A stretch of 64,000 bases of DNA from Gonocerus acuteangulatus. Its lineage: Eukaryota > Arthropoda > Insecta > Hemiptera > Coreidae. The notes under the pieces are model-generated. The model worked only from the letters and a program-made list of their open reading frames with translations, was not told the DNA's origin and made no database searches. Made by a program: the position numbers and the translations under genes. The stretch spans positions 11,804,641 to 11,868,640 of the forward strand of contig OX328131.1 in NCBI GenBank assembly GCA_946811695.1, written 5' to 3'. Shown piece by piece: positions 21,218 to 31,119 of the stretch; positions within the stretch are counted from its first letter, which is position 1; every line of letters starts with the position of its first letter.

Positions 21218-21546
21218 CAGTGATCTCACGAATGTGTGCCAAGGCATTCGCATACACAGGACAAGTCGCACTGCTAGCAGTATGTGTCAGCCGCCCTCGG
21301 CCTGCCCTTTTACAATTAGGGCAAGAAGGATTTTCCTGGAGCTTACCACATTCTGAGTATGAGTGGCCATCCTCACTACAATGCCCACAGGTAAAAGCCT
21401 TCTGCCTGCACGACTTAGCAATGTGGCCAAAGCGTTGACACCTAAAACACCTACTGACCTCATAAAATTCCTCCACCTTACATGCGAAATGTCCAATGTA
21501 TACACGACCCTTGTTGAGGATAATTGGTTTTAATCTAGGGCTCACG
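21204..21546 (-). CDS. Gag-like ORF1, C-terminal part, with three zinc knuckles
   Basis: The frame begins inside the insertion at 21546 (5'-truncated; upstream codons come from the flanking duplication) and ends with TAA at 21204. It encodes GRVYIGHFACKVEEFYEVSR followed by three CCHC-type motifs: CFRCQRFGHIAKSC, CGHCSEDGHSYSEC, and CPNC with a downstream H and C (HTASSATC). This is the pattern of the nucleic-acid-binding ORF1 protein of Jockey/R1/I-group LINEs. The last codons overlap the ORF2 start in ATGATGGCTGGTAA (14 bp), an arrangement suited to termination-reinitiation. R2 elements are usually described with a single ORF, so this pairing is unusual. A chimeric origin is possible. Confidence 0.8.
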
Positions 21547-21653
21547 TTTTTTTTTTTTCGAAACGACAAGTGAGCGAAGAGACAAATATATACTATGCGT
21601 AACAAAGATATACGTTTTTGTTATGATCAATAGGTTCTGAAACGCAAAATTTT
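21545..21653. repeat. Target-site duplication, right copy (~107 bp)
   Basis: Identical to 17549-17657 and adjoining the truncated 5' end of the R2-type insertion. It continues into family X sequence (CTAGTCGGCACTTCC), which shows that the right side carries the original locus. Confidence 0.9.
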
Positions 21654-21742
21654 CTAGTCGGCACTTCCTAATTGCGTCATGAGGTCCACCTCAGAAGCGG
21701 CTTTCCTCTTGGTGGTAGGGAGAGAAATCGTTGAAAGCAAAC

Positions 21743-21879
21743 TTTTAGCGCGGTTACTCCCTACCTCCATAGGGAGAACCCGCTTATGAGGTTGACCTCA
21801 TGACGCAATCCGGAAGTGCCGACTAGAAACTTTCACGTTTCAGGCCCTATAGATCACAAAAATATAGGTGGCCCAAATT

Positions 21880-21938
<59 letters not shown>

Positions 21939-23166
21939 TTGTCTGTTTGCTCTCTAGCAAGCTCAAAAATGGTTCGATTTTAACGAAATTTAGTACAAAA
22001 ATCTGTTTTGTGATTTGAAAGGTCAAGTTCGTTAACCAGCAGAATCCGCCCACTAGAAGGTAGTGTTTGGGGCGAAAGTCGCGCAAAAAAAATCGTAACG
22101 CTTACGTTTTTGTGTTTATATGCTTACAGGTACTTGTTTTAAAGGTTTCTGAACATAAGAAAACGAATGAAACAATTTTTAAGGCGATATCTGTAACCGT
22201 TTCTGAGAAAAGTGGAATCAATATTTTTGTAAGTCATTATTTTTTTGTGAGTACTTAGAATAGTAGGATTCAATTGAAATATATTCTACATCTTGGAAAT
22301 TAATCCCAACTATGATGTTTAAATTTTGGTTATATTTGGAGTTAAGGAAGTATGCGAAAAAAATTATTTTATTAATAGGCATGAAAAGTTTTCGGATCTT
22401 CATACATTTTTCGTAAATATCTCGATAATGGTTAGGAAATCGTGCTAAGAGGAAGGAAACCATTCGAATGCTTACTAAATTCTCTACAAAAAAGGTTCTG
22501 AAGCAATATTCGATGGGGCAACGTCAATCAGAGATATAAGCGCTTAAAACAAAAAAAGTGTTCGTTTTGTTGTTTCGAAAGGAGTTTTCTCTTTGTTTAT
22601 CTCACGTTTTAATTGGTTGTTTCTTATTTTAAGTTGCATTTATCAGTAAAATTAGTATAGTAGTAAAATAAGCTAAGAAACGGTGAAAGGTATTGGTAAT
22701 AAGATTGGAGTGGCTGTGGTAATCATGATGGCAGTGGCTAATCATGATGGCAAAGTTTGTTTTGAATTCTCCTATCTATATAACCTTTCTCATAGCCTCC
22801 AACTGAAGTTATCGTTATTTCTTATTTTATAGAAAGATTTAACCCACGACAGAATGGAATTTTATTCGCCATGAAGCACATATTTACAGTTGATTATAAC
22901 AGTAAAACGAATTTTCTAGTAAAACAAGATACTTAAAATGACAACGAATTTTTGTTTGTTTAGAATAGAGCCTTCTCAGCAGTAGTCAAAGAGTAAGTAC
23001 GTTTTCAGTACATAATTGTATTGACTTATACAGATTAAGAATTATCCGCTTCTGTATAAGTTGGCTACTGTCAGTTTCCTGTGATTTGTGATGCCAATCT
23101 ATTCCATTTCTTGGAGCTGTACGTAACCGCGCTAAGATGACGCAGTTCCTGCGAGTCGGACTTCTT
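21743..23166 (+). mobile_element. Helentron-like family X, full-length copy
   Basis: After TTTT it starts AGCGCGGTTACTCCCT with a hairpin (TCCCTACCTCCATAGGGAGA), then GAGGTTGACCTCATGACGCA, ATCCGGAAGTGCCGACTAG, a (TA)n tract (21880-21936), GGTCAAGTTCGTTAACCAGC, and long AT-rich internal sequence. The right end is AACCGCGCTAAGATGACGCA, then GTTCCTGCGAGTCGGACTT (23125-23163). The start motif is inverted about 30 bp inside the right end, followed by a GCAG..CTGC hairpin. No protein is encoded. It stands head-to-head with the copy at 17275-21740. Confidence 0.75.
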
Positions 23167-23500
23167 TTATATTTCATATATCTGGAGTGTTGCTGTTCCG
23201 AATGCACACTTAATTCATCTCTTGTTGTTCGGAGTTGTTCTAATTACAATTGATTTTACCGCTTGAGCCTCGAGGAGACCGCTATCAGCTGTTCAGCTAC
23301 TACATAGGACAGTCTCCTAAACAGCTGACTAGGTAGTTCTCTTTGAGGAGCATTGCAGCTTGAGAAGGACCCTTGAGGTGTCAAATCGATTCAAATACGA
23401 CTTACAACCTCGCTATACTTTAAGAAAAACCTTTCTTTGATCGTGAAATGTTTCAAGCACACGAATTTAGTCTATTCAAAGATATTCTATTGCCGTAGTA
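23167..23500. other. Unassigned sequence
   Basis: Contains a short inverted pair (TCAGCTGTT / AACAGCTGA, about 23285-23330). Nothing else was recognised. Confidence 0.5.
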
Positions 23501-24379
23501 TAATCTAGCAGAGATGGGCATAATTTTATTTATAAATAAAAATACGAATTTATTCCTACTTCATATATTTGTGAATACGAATATAAATAAATTCGTACTT
23601 CATATATTTGTGAATACGAATATAAATAAATTCGTATTCATAAGTGTGAATACGAATTTATTTTTTTTCCCATATATCTATATATATAAAAATCACGTGT
23701 CTGTTTTTCTGTTTTTCTGTTTTTCTGTTTGTTTGTTCCTTATACAAATCCACATCGTTTGACTGATATTGACCAAACTTCGCACATAGATACGTCTTGA
23801 TCCGGGAAATCTCGTAGGCTAGCTAAAAATCTTCTAGGATTCATAGTTTGGAAGTAACGAGTTCGAAACTGTCATATACAGAAGAGTTTATAGTCAGAAA
23901 TCGGCATTTTCTTTCCAGTGTTGTCCCTCCTTCTAAGAAGAAGTGCAATAAAAAAACCTTTGTTTGTTTATCTAAATAGTAGGTTTATATTCTCAGAGTT
24001 TGGACAAATATCATATAAGATATCATATAATAAAATATCATATTTTTTAAGATTAATTTCCTTAATATCAGATCAGTTTTCTTCATATCAAATCAATTTT
24101 CATTTGATTGCCTAGGGCAACACTGCTCTAACCAGAATATAGACTAATATCGTATAAATAAGTATATCATAAAAATGTTCTGTGTTTATCTAATCATAAT
24201 TTGGACTAATATAATATAATTAAGTGGTCATGTTTCTATTCAGAACTATAATAATTTCAAAACTTTTGTTGAGAGGTAGTTTTTTCTCTTTAGTAAAGGA
24301 AGGTTGCAATGTCGGTTATAGTATTCGGTTGAATAATCTCTCACTCGCTTTTCTGTTAAATGAATATGTTTGTACTGGT

Positions 24380-25857
24380 ATTTGATGGAGAGGGTTTTAG
24401 TATGTGGAAAAACACTTAACTTTTTTTTTTAAACTGATGAGGTGTGTAAATGTCATTGAAAAGGCAAAGGAGACCAAAGTTGGTGAAGATTGGGATCAGC
24501 AAGATCAAATAAACAGTTTGAATTTCTTTGTGATTTGACAACAGCCTAAGACATAATTCAGAAATTTGATAGATTATACCTAAAGGAATCAACAGCATAG
24601 TAAATTGTACTTAGAAACTTCAGATTATGTTAAAAAAATAAAATTCAAACAACTGAAATGAAACAATCAGTTTATCTGGACATGTTATAAATTTATAAAA
24701 CTTGTATTGTAAAATGGACCGTGTCCCTTTGGAAAACAATAAGAACAAGGCTAAAAGTATTTTGGAATTGTTTACACTGATGTGGACCTTTTTTTAACTA
24801 GGAGTCTCAAAGGTGAAAAATATTTTGTTTCATTTATAGATGATTATAGTAAGATTGCCCTCATGTTAATTTCTTCATAATTGTTCAGTACTGTTTATTG
24901 TTATTTAAGTGTTTAGTGATGAATTCCCTTTGTCACGGTCTCACTGATGTATAAATAAATAAATAGTAAGATTGCTAGGATTTAAACTATTAAACCTAAA
25001 ACAGAAGTTTTTCATTCCTTTGTTCAATAAGTAAATGAGGTTGAAAACTTAGGAAATAAGAGAATTGGTATTGTGAGATATGACATTGGTAAGGAATATT
25101 AAATAGTAAGAATTATGACTACCAAAAAAAAGGGTATCAAAATTAATCCCTGCCCCATGAATTCATGTGTTAAACGGTGTGATTTACTAGAACAATTATG
25201 AATATATCTCATTGCTTACTGGCAGAAGATATTGTAGAAAAAAATGTTGGCCAGAAATGGTATGTGCAGCAACTTATTTGAAAAATCCCTCTTTAGCTAA
25301 CACCATTGACAATAAAATACCCTATGAAATCTGTTTTGGAAAGAAACCAGATGCTTCTAACTTTAATTTATATGGTAGTAAAAATTTTGTTAGGAAACCA
25401 GAACAAATAATAACTTCTAAATGGGATAAAAAGGTGAATATGTGCATTTTAATCGAGTATAGTGAAGTGGGATATAAAGTACTTTTGAATAATAAAATCA
25501 TTGTCGCTAGGCATGTTGATGTTATCCAAGAAAACATAAGCTGTATTGGATTGGCTGAGGGCGAATCTGATAAAGTTCAAGCGATTGTGATTTTTGGGAT
25601 AGAGAAATAGATAGTTTGAAACAAAATAATGCTTGAGATTTTGTTGAAATAAGGAAGTTGAAGATATCAAATGGGTCTAAATGTTGAACAGATGGATGTA
25701 GAGACTATATTCTTAAATGATCATTTAGAAGGAAAATCCACCACTGGTTTTCTTATTAGGTTATTTGGTAATGTATTATACTGGAAATCGAGAAAGAAAA
25801 AAGATGGTACAGAAGAGTCTCCATATGCAGAATATGTAGCTTTAAGTGAAGTTTAAA
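24380..25857 (+). pseudogene. Decayed Ty1/copia retrotransposon
   Basis: Recognisable pieces occur in order, with many stops and shifts. They are a Gag fragment (DIIQKFDRLYLKESTA, about 24545-24598), the start of integrase (VPLENNKNKAKSILELFTL, 24720-24780), and the integrase C-terminal region in an open frame at 25212-25610 (AATYLKNPS, NKIPYEICFGKKPD, YKVLLNNKIIVARHVDVI). A short reverse transcriptase piece (QMDVETIFLND) then joins directly to the RNase H segment (STTGFLIRLFGNVLYWKSRK, AEYVALSEV, 25671-25856). Most of the reverse transcriptase is deleted between the last two. No LTRs were found. A small retroposed insertion (24859-24962) lies in the integrase region. Confidence 0.8.
24859..24962 (+). 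mobile_element. 104-bp retroposed fragment with 13-bp TSD
   Basis: The direct repeat ATAGTAAGATTGC (24846-24858 and 24963-24975) brackets 104 bp ending GATGTATAAATAAATAA. A (TAAA)-type tail plus target duplication marks a severely 5'-truncated LINE or SINE copy inserted in the copia integrase remnant. Confidence 0.75.
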
Positions 25858-26159
25858 GTTCCAAAAAGAAATAACTTTTTGTTTTAAACATAAAGATTTT
25901 TTTAAACATTAAAAACTCCTTTGTGAACAATGTCATTTTGTAAAGGACTTAAATTTATGAACTTGAAATTAATTCTCTCACATACATATGCAAATATTAT
26001 TAAAATATTATATTAAATGTTGTTATATTTAACTTATTGTTTTATTCGCATATAGATAGATGTACATAATAAATTATATAAATGTTTATAATCATACAAA
26101 TGAATGTATATAAATGAATTAATTTTCACCACATTTTGAAACAATATTTTATTATTATA

Positions 26160-26235
26160 AGAGCTGTATGGTTTAGCAACCCTATTAATTTGGGCAGCCT
26201 CACTTTAATTTTTTTTTTAATAAAGTTATTCTTCT
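26160..26235 (+). other. Retroelement 3'-tail motif
   Basis: TTTAGCAACCCTATTAATTT, then GGGCAGCC and AATAAAGTTA resemble the tail at about 650-700. Both have the small CCC/GGG stem followed by AATAAAGTT. It is probably a truncated LINE 3' end. Confidence 0.4.
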
Positions 26236-26458
26236 TATAATATTTCTTTTACATGCTATTTTTTTGCAGATAAATTAATGTATTAAAATATTATTTTTAT
26301 AAGAAGAGGAAGTCACGTGAATTGTGGTGTTCTAATAAATGAATAAGTAATTAAATTTTCCATGCAATTTTTTATTAATTTAATATCCATAATAATTTAA
26401 TCATTATATTCTGCCATATGCTTCCTTTTGTCTGGGATAGTTATATCCTCTGACTGTC

Positions 26459-27198
26459 ACCATTTAGTCGGATAGCTGGTAACGCACATTTCATGAAGTG
26501 TTTTATGCACCTTGGAATTTTGGTGTATTGCATGTCGTGGATAGGTAAGGCATATATGTGTATCCTGGACATACCTTGGAACACCAGGTACTGCACATAG
26601 GGGAAAGGTGTTAAAAAAATATGTCACTAAAATGGTATTTTATTCAGAAGCCAACAATCTTTAATGTATAATTGAGGCAAGTTGCTTTATTTCTAGAACA
26701 GCCACAACTGTCCTGTCCAGATGATTGGTGCTCTCTCACTCTTACGGTTACACGCAGTGCATTGCAGTCTATCATCGGCTGAATTTATTTTCATGTCTGC
26801 TGATTACTAAACCTCACAAAAAGTGTCTGCCCTTTTGTAATTATTTTCAATTATGGTGTTTAAATAGCAGTGTGAAGAAGAGACTTCATTTAATATTACA
26901 AAAAACCCACTTCAGTTTTGTTTTTATATGTATCCCACTTAAAAGTGTCTACCTTATATATTATTCATTATAGAATTGCCTTAATTTTACATTAAAGAAT
27001 TATGGCTTCTGAATAAAACACTATTTTTGGCCCATAGTTTGTTACTGATTACCATGCGCAGTACCTGGTGTTTCAAGTTATGTCCAGCAACCACATACTT
27101 AACTTTTTATCTACACTAGAGACCCACTATAGCACAATTTCAAGGCACATAAAACACTTGAAAAGTGTGTTACCAGCTCTTGGACTAAATGTTTAAAT
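26459..27198. repeat. 740-bp imperfect foldback
   Basis: The left arm (26459-26695) and right arm (26960-27198) are inverted, diverged copies: AGCTGGTAAC, AGTGTTTTATG, CAC.TTG.A, ACACCAGGTACTGC and TTTTATTCAGAAGCCA occur in both. The loop (26696-26959) holds an 82-codon frame with no recognisable features. This is an old MITE-like foldback inside the Helitron. Confidence 0.65.
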
Positions 27199-27199
27199 A

Positions 27200-28040
27200 C
27201 GGTTGCAATTCTGGTAAAAATATTGTTGCTCGCCAAGACAATGTCGTTATTGAAATTCCCAAATACCTTTAATTCATTGTTGTCCATAACTGCAAGAAAA
27301 ATATCTTAAATTTGTTTTTATTCTTAGAGGCCCCTATTTCCTATGATAGAAGGACTATCCTTATAGAAGAGCCCATGAACCATAAAATTTGAAACAGAAG
27401 CTTTAATAGAAAGGACTATTAACAAACTATGTTTTTAAAACTTTCCTTTTGGCATAAATAACATACACCCTGCACGACTTACCTACTTTTTCATTCATAA
27501 AAAAAACTCAGTTACGGATTATTACATGAACAGGTAAACAATATAACATATTAATATTATATTTGCGCAAGGTTGAGGTTTTAGCTTTAGATGCGAAGCC
27601 CTTAAAATAAATAAATATTATATTTAAAAAAAAATCAATGAAAATAAAGAATATAGTTTCAGTTGTAGGTTATTACAACTTATAACTAATCATAACCTTA
27701 ATTAAATGCCTCATTTGTATTGCTATTTTTTATGAATATTTATTTATGGACCACATATTTTTTTTTCTTTAAAAAAATTAAACACAGGGAGTTTGGTTTG
27801 GATTTTCTTTAAAACGGTATTGCAATTAAATTATTTGGAATCATTTAATTGTAATACCATTTTAAAAGTAAGGGTACTTTTTAAAATAAGGGTACTTTTT
27901 AAAAAATAAGGATTAATTTATTTTCCACCCCACTTTCTCTTAAAAAAATGGAAAATAAATTTTTCAGCCGAGCTCTCAATTTATTATCTTATATTCTCAT
28001 AATTTGGACAAATATAATATAATCATTCATTTTTTTAAAT
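27200..28040 (+). other. AT-rich Helitron interior with a LINE tail fragment
   Basis: Near 27575-27610 TTTTAGCTTTAGATGCGAAG precedes CCCTTAAAATAAATAAATA. This resembles the 3' end of the LINE at 29.8 kb (TTAGCTTTAGATGGGGCGCA). The rest is AT-rich, with a small direct repeat AAATAAGG(A/G)TACTTTTTAA near 27870-27910, and is unassigned. Confidence 0.4.
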
Positions 28041-28394
28041 ATATAATATAAAGTAGGCGTACCATGGAAGCTGGGTTACAACTATTTAATATGAAGCATG
28101 TGTAGCATGGTAAGCCCGGCTACAGATATTTAATATAAAGTAGGTGTAGCATTGCACACCGGGTAACAGCTAGTTAAATATAAAAAACAAATGAAATTTG
28201 ATTCGCAAATTTTTCTGCGAATAAAAATAAATTCACAGAAAAAATTGTAAATAATCACAAAAAATGTGAATATTTACAAAAAATCAAGTGATTACAAAAA
28301 AATCACATTAAAATATACGAATAAAAATTTATTCACATTATAATTTTGGAATAACTAATTACGAAAGTTATTGAAGGTGATTGTTTTTTTTGTT

Positions 28395-28527
28395 TTTTTT
28401 TTTTATGGAGGTACAGATGACAAACCGTGCCGCTGGAGCATGGCTGGTGGTCCCGCGGCGGACTCGGGGTAAACAAAAAATCTAGGCGTTAATAACCTAG
28501 ACGTTAAACGCATTAAAAAAAAAAAAA
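28395..28527 (+). mobile_element. SINE with SINE-B-type tail but a different head
   Basis: The 3' half (TCTAGGCGTTAATAACCTAG, ACGTTAAACGCATTAAAAAA) aligns with the SINE-B tail (GGCGCTAATGACCTAGATGT..GATGCGCCGTAAAA). The GC-rich head (GGTGGTCCCGCGGCGGACTC) does not match the tRNA-like SINE-B head. It sits in the loop of the hAT-like palindrome. The outer stem bases of the tail have changed together (GCGTT with AACGC instead of GGCGC with GCGCC). Confidence 0.55.
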
Positions 28528-29168
28528 TCACCTTCAATAACTTTCGTAATATCATCTTAATACGAATAAATTCATGATTTACTTGCGAATTTTATTGTGA
28601 ATAAATTTATATTCACAAATTATAATGTGAATAAATTTGTATCCGTATATTTTAATGTGATTTTTTTTGTAATCACTTGATTTTTTGTAAATATTCATTT
28701 CACATTTTTTGCGATTATTTACAGTTTTTTCTGTGAATTTATTTGCATTCGCAGAAAAATTTGCGAATAAAATTTGATTTGTATTTTTATATTTAATATA
28801 TGTGAATAAAAATAAATTCGTTTTCACACTTATGAATACGAATTTATTTATATTCGTATTCACAAATATATGAAGTACGAATTTATTTATATTCGTAATC
28901 ACAAATATATGAAGTACGACTAAATTCGTATTTTTATTTATAAATTAAATTATGCCCATCTCTGTAATCTTGTACTCAAACTTATAAATTTTGAATATTC
29001 TACCCTGCCAAAAAAACATCTGTATTAAAACGTATATAAAAATGTAACACTAATCACAAACATATCACAATATTCTATTCGATTCCAAAAACCCCTGAAG
29101 ATTTAAAACAGAAGTACCAGAGCAAATTAGCTGTACTCGAGTAGGTATACGATTCTTATTGATTTTGT

Positions 29169-29536
29169 CATAACCTACCAGAATCATACTAGACAAATGG
29201 CGACTTGATTGGCATACTGTGACTGACAATAAACTCAGGACTATTACGGACTGGTCATCTTCGTACAGGAGCTCACGCCGAGAAGAAGTAGTCCTTGCGA
29301 GGCTAAGAATCGGTCATACACGCATTACCCACGGGTACCTGATGACAAAAACGGACAAACCCAAATGCACGACTTGTAACACAGATCTTACTGTAAAACA
29401 TATTCTAACAGACTGTCGGTTACGGCATAACTTGGACATTCCTCATGACCTGACAGACATACTTTCTGAAGGCAGCCATTATATTAACACAATATTGACA
29501 TATTTAAAAAACACTAACATGTACGACAAAATATAA
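29169..29536 (+). pseudogene. C-terminus of an I-type LINE ORF2
   Basis: The protein reads RREEVVLARLRIGHTRITHG, YLM, a zinc-knuckle-like CTTCNTDLTVKHILTDC, and NTNMYDKI before the stop. This LARLRIGHTR..HGYLM..C..C..H..C block is the known region after the RNase H domain in I/R1/Jockey-group LINEs. The reverse transcriptase and RNase H lie upstream of the truncation and are absent. The frame is open because the fragment is young; it cannot act alone. Confidence 0.8.
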
Positions 29537-29828
29537 TACATAAACATAAGAATCCATTTCACCTTTTTTGCAATAATAATGAAATCCAATTCACTCTATT
29601 AATTAAATAAACACATCATTCATTCTAATTTTATTTAATTATTTTTCTTTATACATATTTCTATTTAATTTTTGTTTCCTTTACTATTTATACCTTATAC
29701 ATACTGTACTTATATCATTGTCTGTAGCAACTACTGTTTTGGAGTGTCGTCGTTAAGTTCAACACCTGCATCAGCTTAATACAGGAAATTAAATGCTCTT
29801 AGCTTTAGATGGGGCGCATCATCATAAA
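29169..29828 (+). mobile_element. 5'-truncated I-type LINE with 12-bp TSD
   Basis: The direct repeat TATTGATTTTGT (29157-29168 and 29829-29840) brackets 660 bp that starts inside the C-terminal coding region and ends GGGGCGCATCATCATAAA. The tail is a short ATC-type repeat rather than poly(A). A related, longer copy lies on the minus strand at 37953-38465. Confidence 0.85.
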
Positions 29829-30054
29829 TATTGATTTTGTATTCTGAGCTCTCATTTACGAAAGCCGAACACCTATAATCGTTCTTTTGGACAACACTGC
29901 AGTTTAGACCTTTCACAGATCGTTTGGTAAATTTAATTAAATCCAAGTCCCCCCCCCCAACTCCATTACAGTTGTAATCACAGAAAAAATAGTTGCAGTT
30001 ACAGAAACATTTTGGAATTACAAGGGTAATTATAATCAAAGGCAATGACAAGTG

Positions 30055-30950
30055 TAATCGTATTTATTCTTGTAATTACGATTATAATCGCAATGTTAAT
30101 CATATCTCTAAGATCTGATTTGGTAATCGTAATTTTAATAATATCTCTAGGGGCTGTGATTATAATAGTAATCTTAATCGTATCTCCAGGATCTATGATT
30201 ATAATCGTCATCTTAATCATATTTCTCGGGTTTTTGATTATAAACCTAATCTTAATCATATCTCTCGGGTCTGCCATTATAATCGTAATCTTAATCATAT
30301 CTCTAGGGTCTGATTTTATAATCGTAATTTTAATAATGTCTCTAGGGGCTGTGATTATAATTGTAATCTTAATCATATCTCCAGGATCTATGATTATAAT
30401 CGTCATCTTAATCATATTTCTCGGGTTTGTGATTATAAACCTAATCTTAATCATATCTCTCGGGTCTGCCATTATAATCGTAATCTTAATCATATCTCTA
30501 GGGTCTGATTTTATAATCGTAATTTTAATAATGTCTCTAGTGGCTGTGATTATAATTGTAATCTTAATCATATCTCCAGGATCTATGATTATAATCGTCA
30601 TCTTAATCATATCTTTAGGGTCTGATTTTATATTATTTTTTTATTTATTGATTATAGGTGCTTCTACTGCCAAGGTCATTAGCACCTGTCTGATTTTATA
30701 ATCGTAATTTTAATAATATCTCTAGGGGCTGTGATTATAATCGCAATCTTAATCATATCTCGAGGATCTATGATTATAATCGTCATCTTAATCATATCTC
30801 TCGGGTCTGCAATAATAATCGTAATCTTAATCATATCTCTAGGGTCTGTGATTATAATCGCAATCTTAATCACATTTCTAGGGTCTGTGATTATATTCGC
30901 AATCTTAATCATATTTCTAGGGTCTGTGATTATAATCGTAATCATAATAA
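30055..30950. repeat. 39-bp minisatellite, second locus
   Basis: About 22 units of the same 39-bp repeat as at 9985-10614, with clearer higher-order structure: a block of about five variant units (CTGATTTTATAATCGTAATT, GGGGCTGTGATTATAATTG, CCAGGATCTATGATTATAAT, ...) recurs at 30110, 30305 and 30500. A 56-bp SINE tail interrupts it. Open frames on both strands are artefacts of the unit length. Confidence 0.95.
30633..30688 (-). mobile_element. 56-bp SINE/LINE tail insertion with 12-13-bp TSD
   Basis: TCTGATTTTATA occurs at 30621-30632 and 30689-30700. The insert, read on the minus strand, is GGTGCTAATGACCTTGGCAG, TAGAAGCACC, then an A/T-rich tail. It matches the SINE-B tail hairpin with GGTGC/GCACC replacing GGCGC/GCGCC. 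It is an extreme 5' truncation. Confidence 0.75.
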
Positions 30951-31119
30951 TGACTATGATTATGCCCATAGCTGGTTAGTGAACAATAACTCTTTGAATG
31001 CTTTCTGAAGTTTGTACAAAACAGTTTCTACGTACATTTACATAGGGTCAATATCTGTCAGAGAAATAAGAGTATAAAACTTCTTTACGTTTGTTTTCCT
31101 ATGTTTAATGGCAGCAGGG

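Larger units (their letters stand above)
17654..21546 (-). mobile_element. R2-type LINE, 5'-truncated in ORF1, poly(A)-tailed
   Basis: The insertion lies between two identical ~107-bp direct repeats. On the minus strand it starts abruptly inside a Gag-like ORF1 (21546), runs through ORF2 (R2-type reverse transcriptase with restriction-like endonuclease) and an AT-rich 3' untranslated region of about 540 bp (18238-17700), and ends in about 45 A. The 5' truncation, A-tail and duplication are the known signature of target-primed reverse transcription. R2 elements proper insert into 28S rRNA genes, but here the target is a Helentron-like repeat and no rRNA sequence is near. The perfect duplication and open ORF2 suggest a recent insertion. 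The coding part is strikingly GC-rich compared with its neighbours. Confidence 0.85.
17275..21740 (-). mobile_element. Helentron-like family X copy split by the R2-type element
   Basis: In minus orientation the left end lies at about 21740 (eroded: TTTCAACGATTTCTCTCCC), followed by TGACGCAATTAGGAAGTGCC and TTTTGCGTTTCAGAACC. Family X interior continues to the left of the insertion (ATCGTGACGTCTACGTTTTT, ATAAGTAATTAAAC near 17430-17500). The R2-type element lies between. The copy stands head-to-head with another family X copy starting at 21747. Its right terminus was not located; about 17275 is a guess based on where similarity fades. Confidence 0.5.
23677..28173 (+). mobile_element. 4.5-kb Helitron with canonical TC and CTAG ends
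   Basis: It starts TCTATATATATAAAAATCAC (23677) and ends with GTAGCATTGCACACCGGG followed by TAACAGCTAG (28173). It sits between A (23676) and T (28174), which are the TC..CTRR termini and A/T target known for Helitrons. Just before the end are three degenerate copies (28040-28173) of the subterminal unit. The opposite arm of the host palindrome preserves the empty site (CACATATATTAAATAT), which proves the boundaries. No Rep/helicase was recognised. The interior holds a decayed copia element, a foldback and LINE tails, so it grew by nested insertions. Confidence 0.8.
23509..28964. mobile_element. Palindromic hAT-like element, interrupted by a Helitron
   Basis: The ends are CAGAGATGGGCATAATTT (23509) and its complement (28964). 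The flanking octamers TAATCTAG (23501-23508) and TAATCTTG (28965-28972) match at 7 of 8, as for the 8-bp duplications of hAT elements, and the CAGAGATGGGCA terminus is hAT-like. Once the Helitron at 23677-28173 is removed, the remaining ~960 bp is one near-perfect palindrome. The left arm is 23509-23676 plus 28174-28382 and the right arm is about 28535-28964, with a SINE-like insertion in the loop. There is no transposase, so it is a foldback, MITE-like element. Confidence 0.8.
29095..30975 (+). repeat. Second copy of the dispersed repeat carrying the 39-bp array
   Basis: GATTTAAAACAGAAGTACCA, AGCAAATTAGCTGTACTCGA, and CTGAGCTCTCATTTACGAAA to AGACCTTTCACAGATCGTTT repeat the lead-in at 9680-9850. 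A C-run and the array then follow, as at the first locus. This copy is interrupted by a LINE (29169-29828) and by a 56-bp SINE tail (30633-30688). Confidence 0.8.

Noticed and set aside
18297..21356. Several plus-strand frames of 70-134 codons opposite the R2-type ORF
   Set aside because: Antisense shadows of a GC-rich coding region; the minus frame carries all conserved motifs.
17654..21546. Canonical R2 in 28S rDNA
   Set aside because: No rRNA sequence flanks it; both flanks are a Helentron-like repeat with a long duplication.
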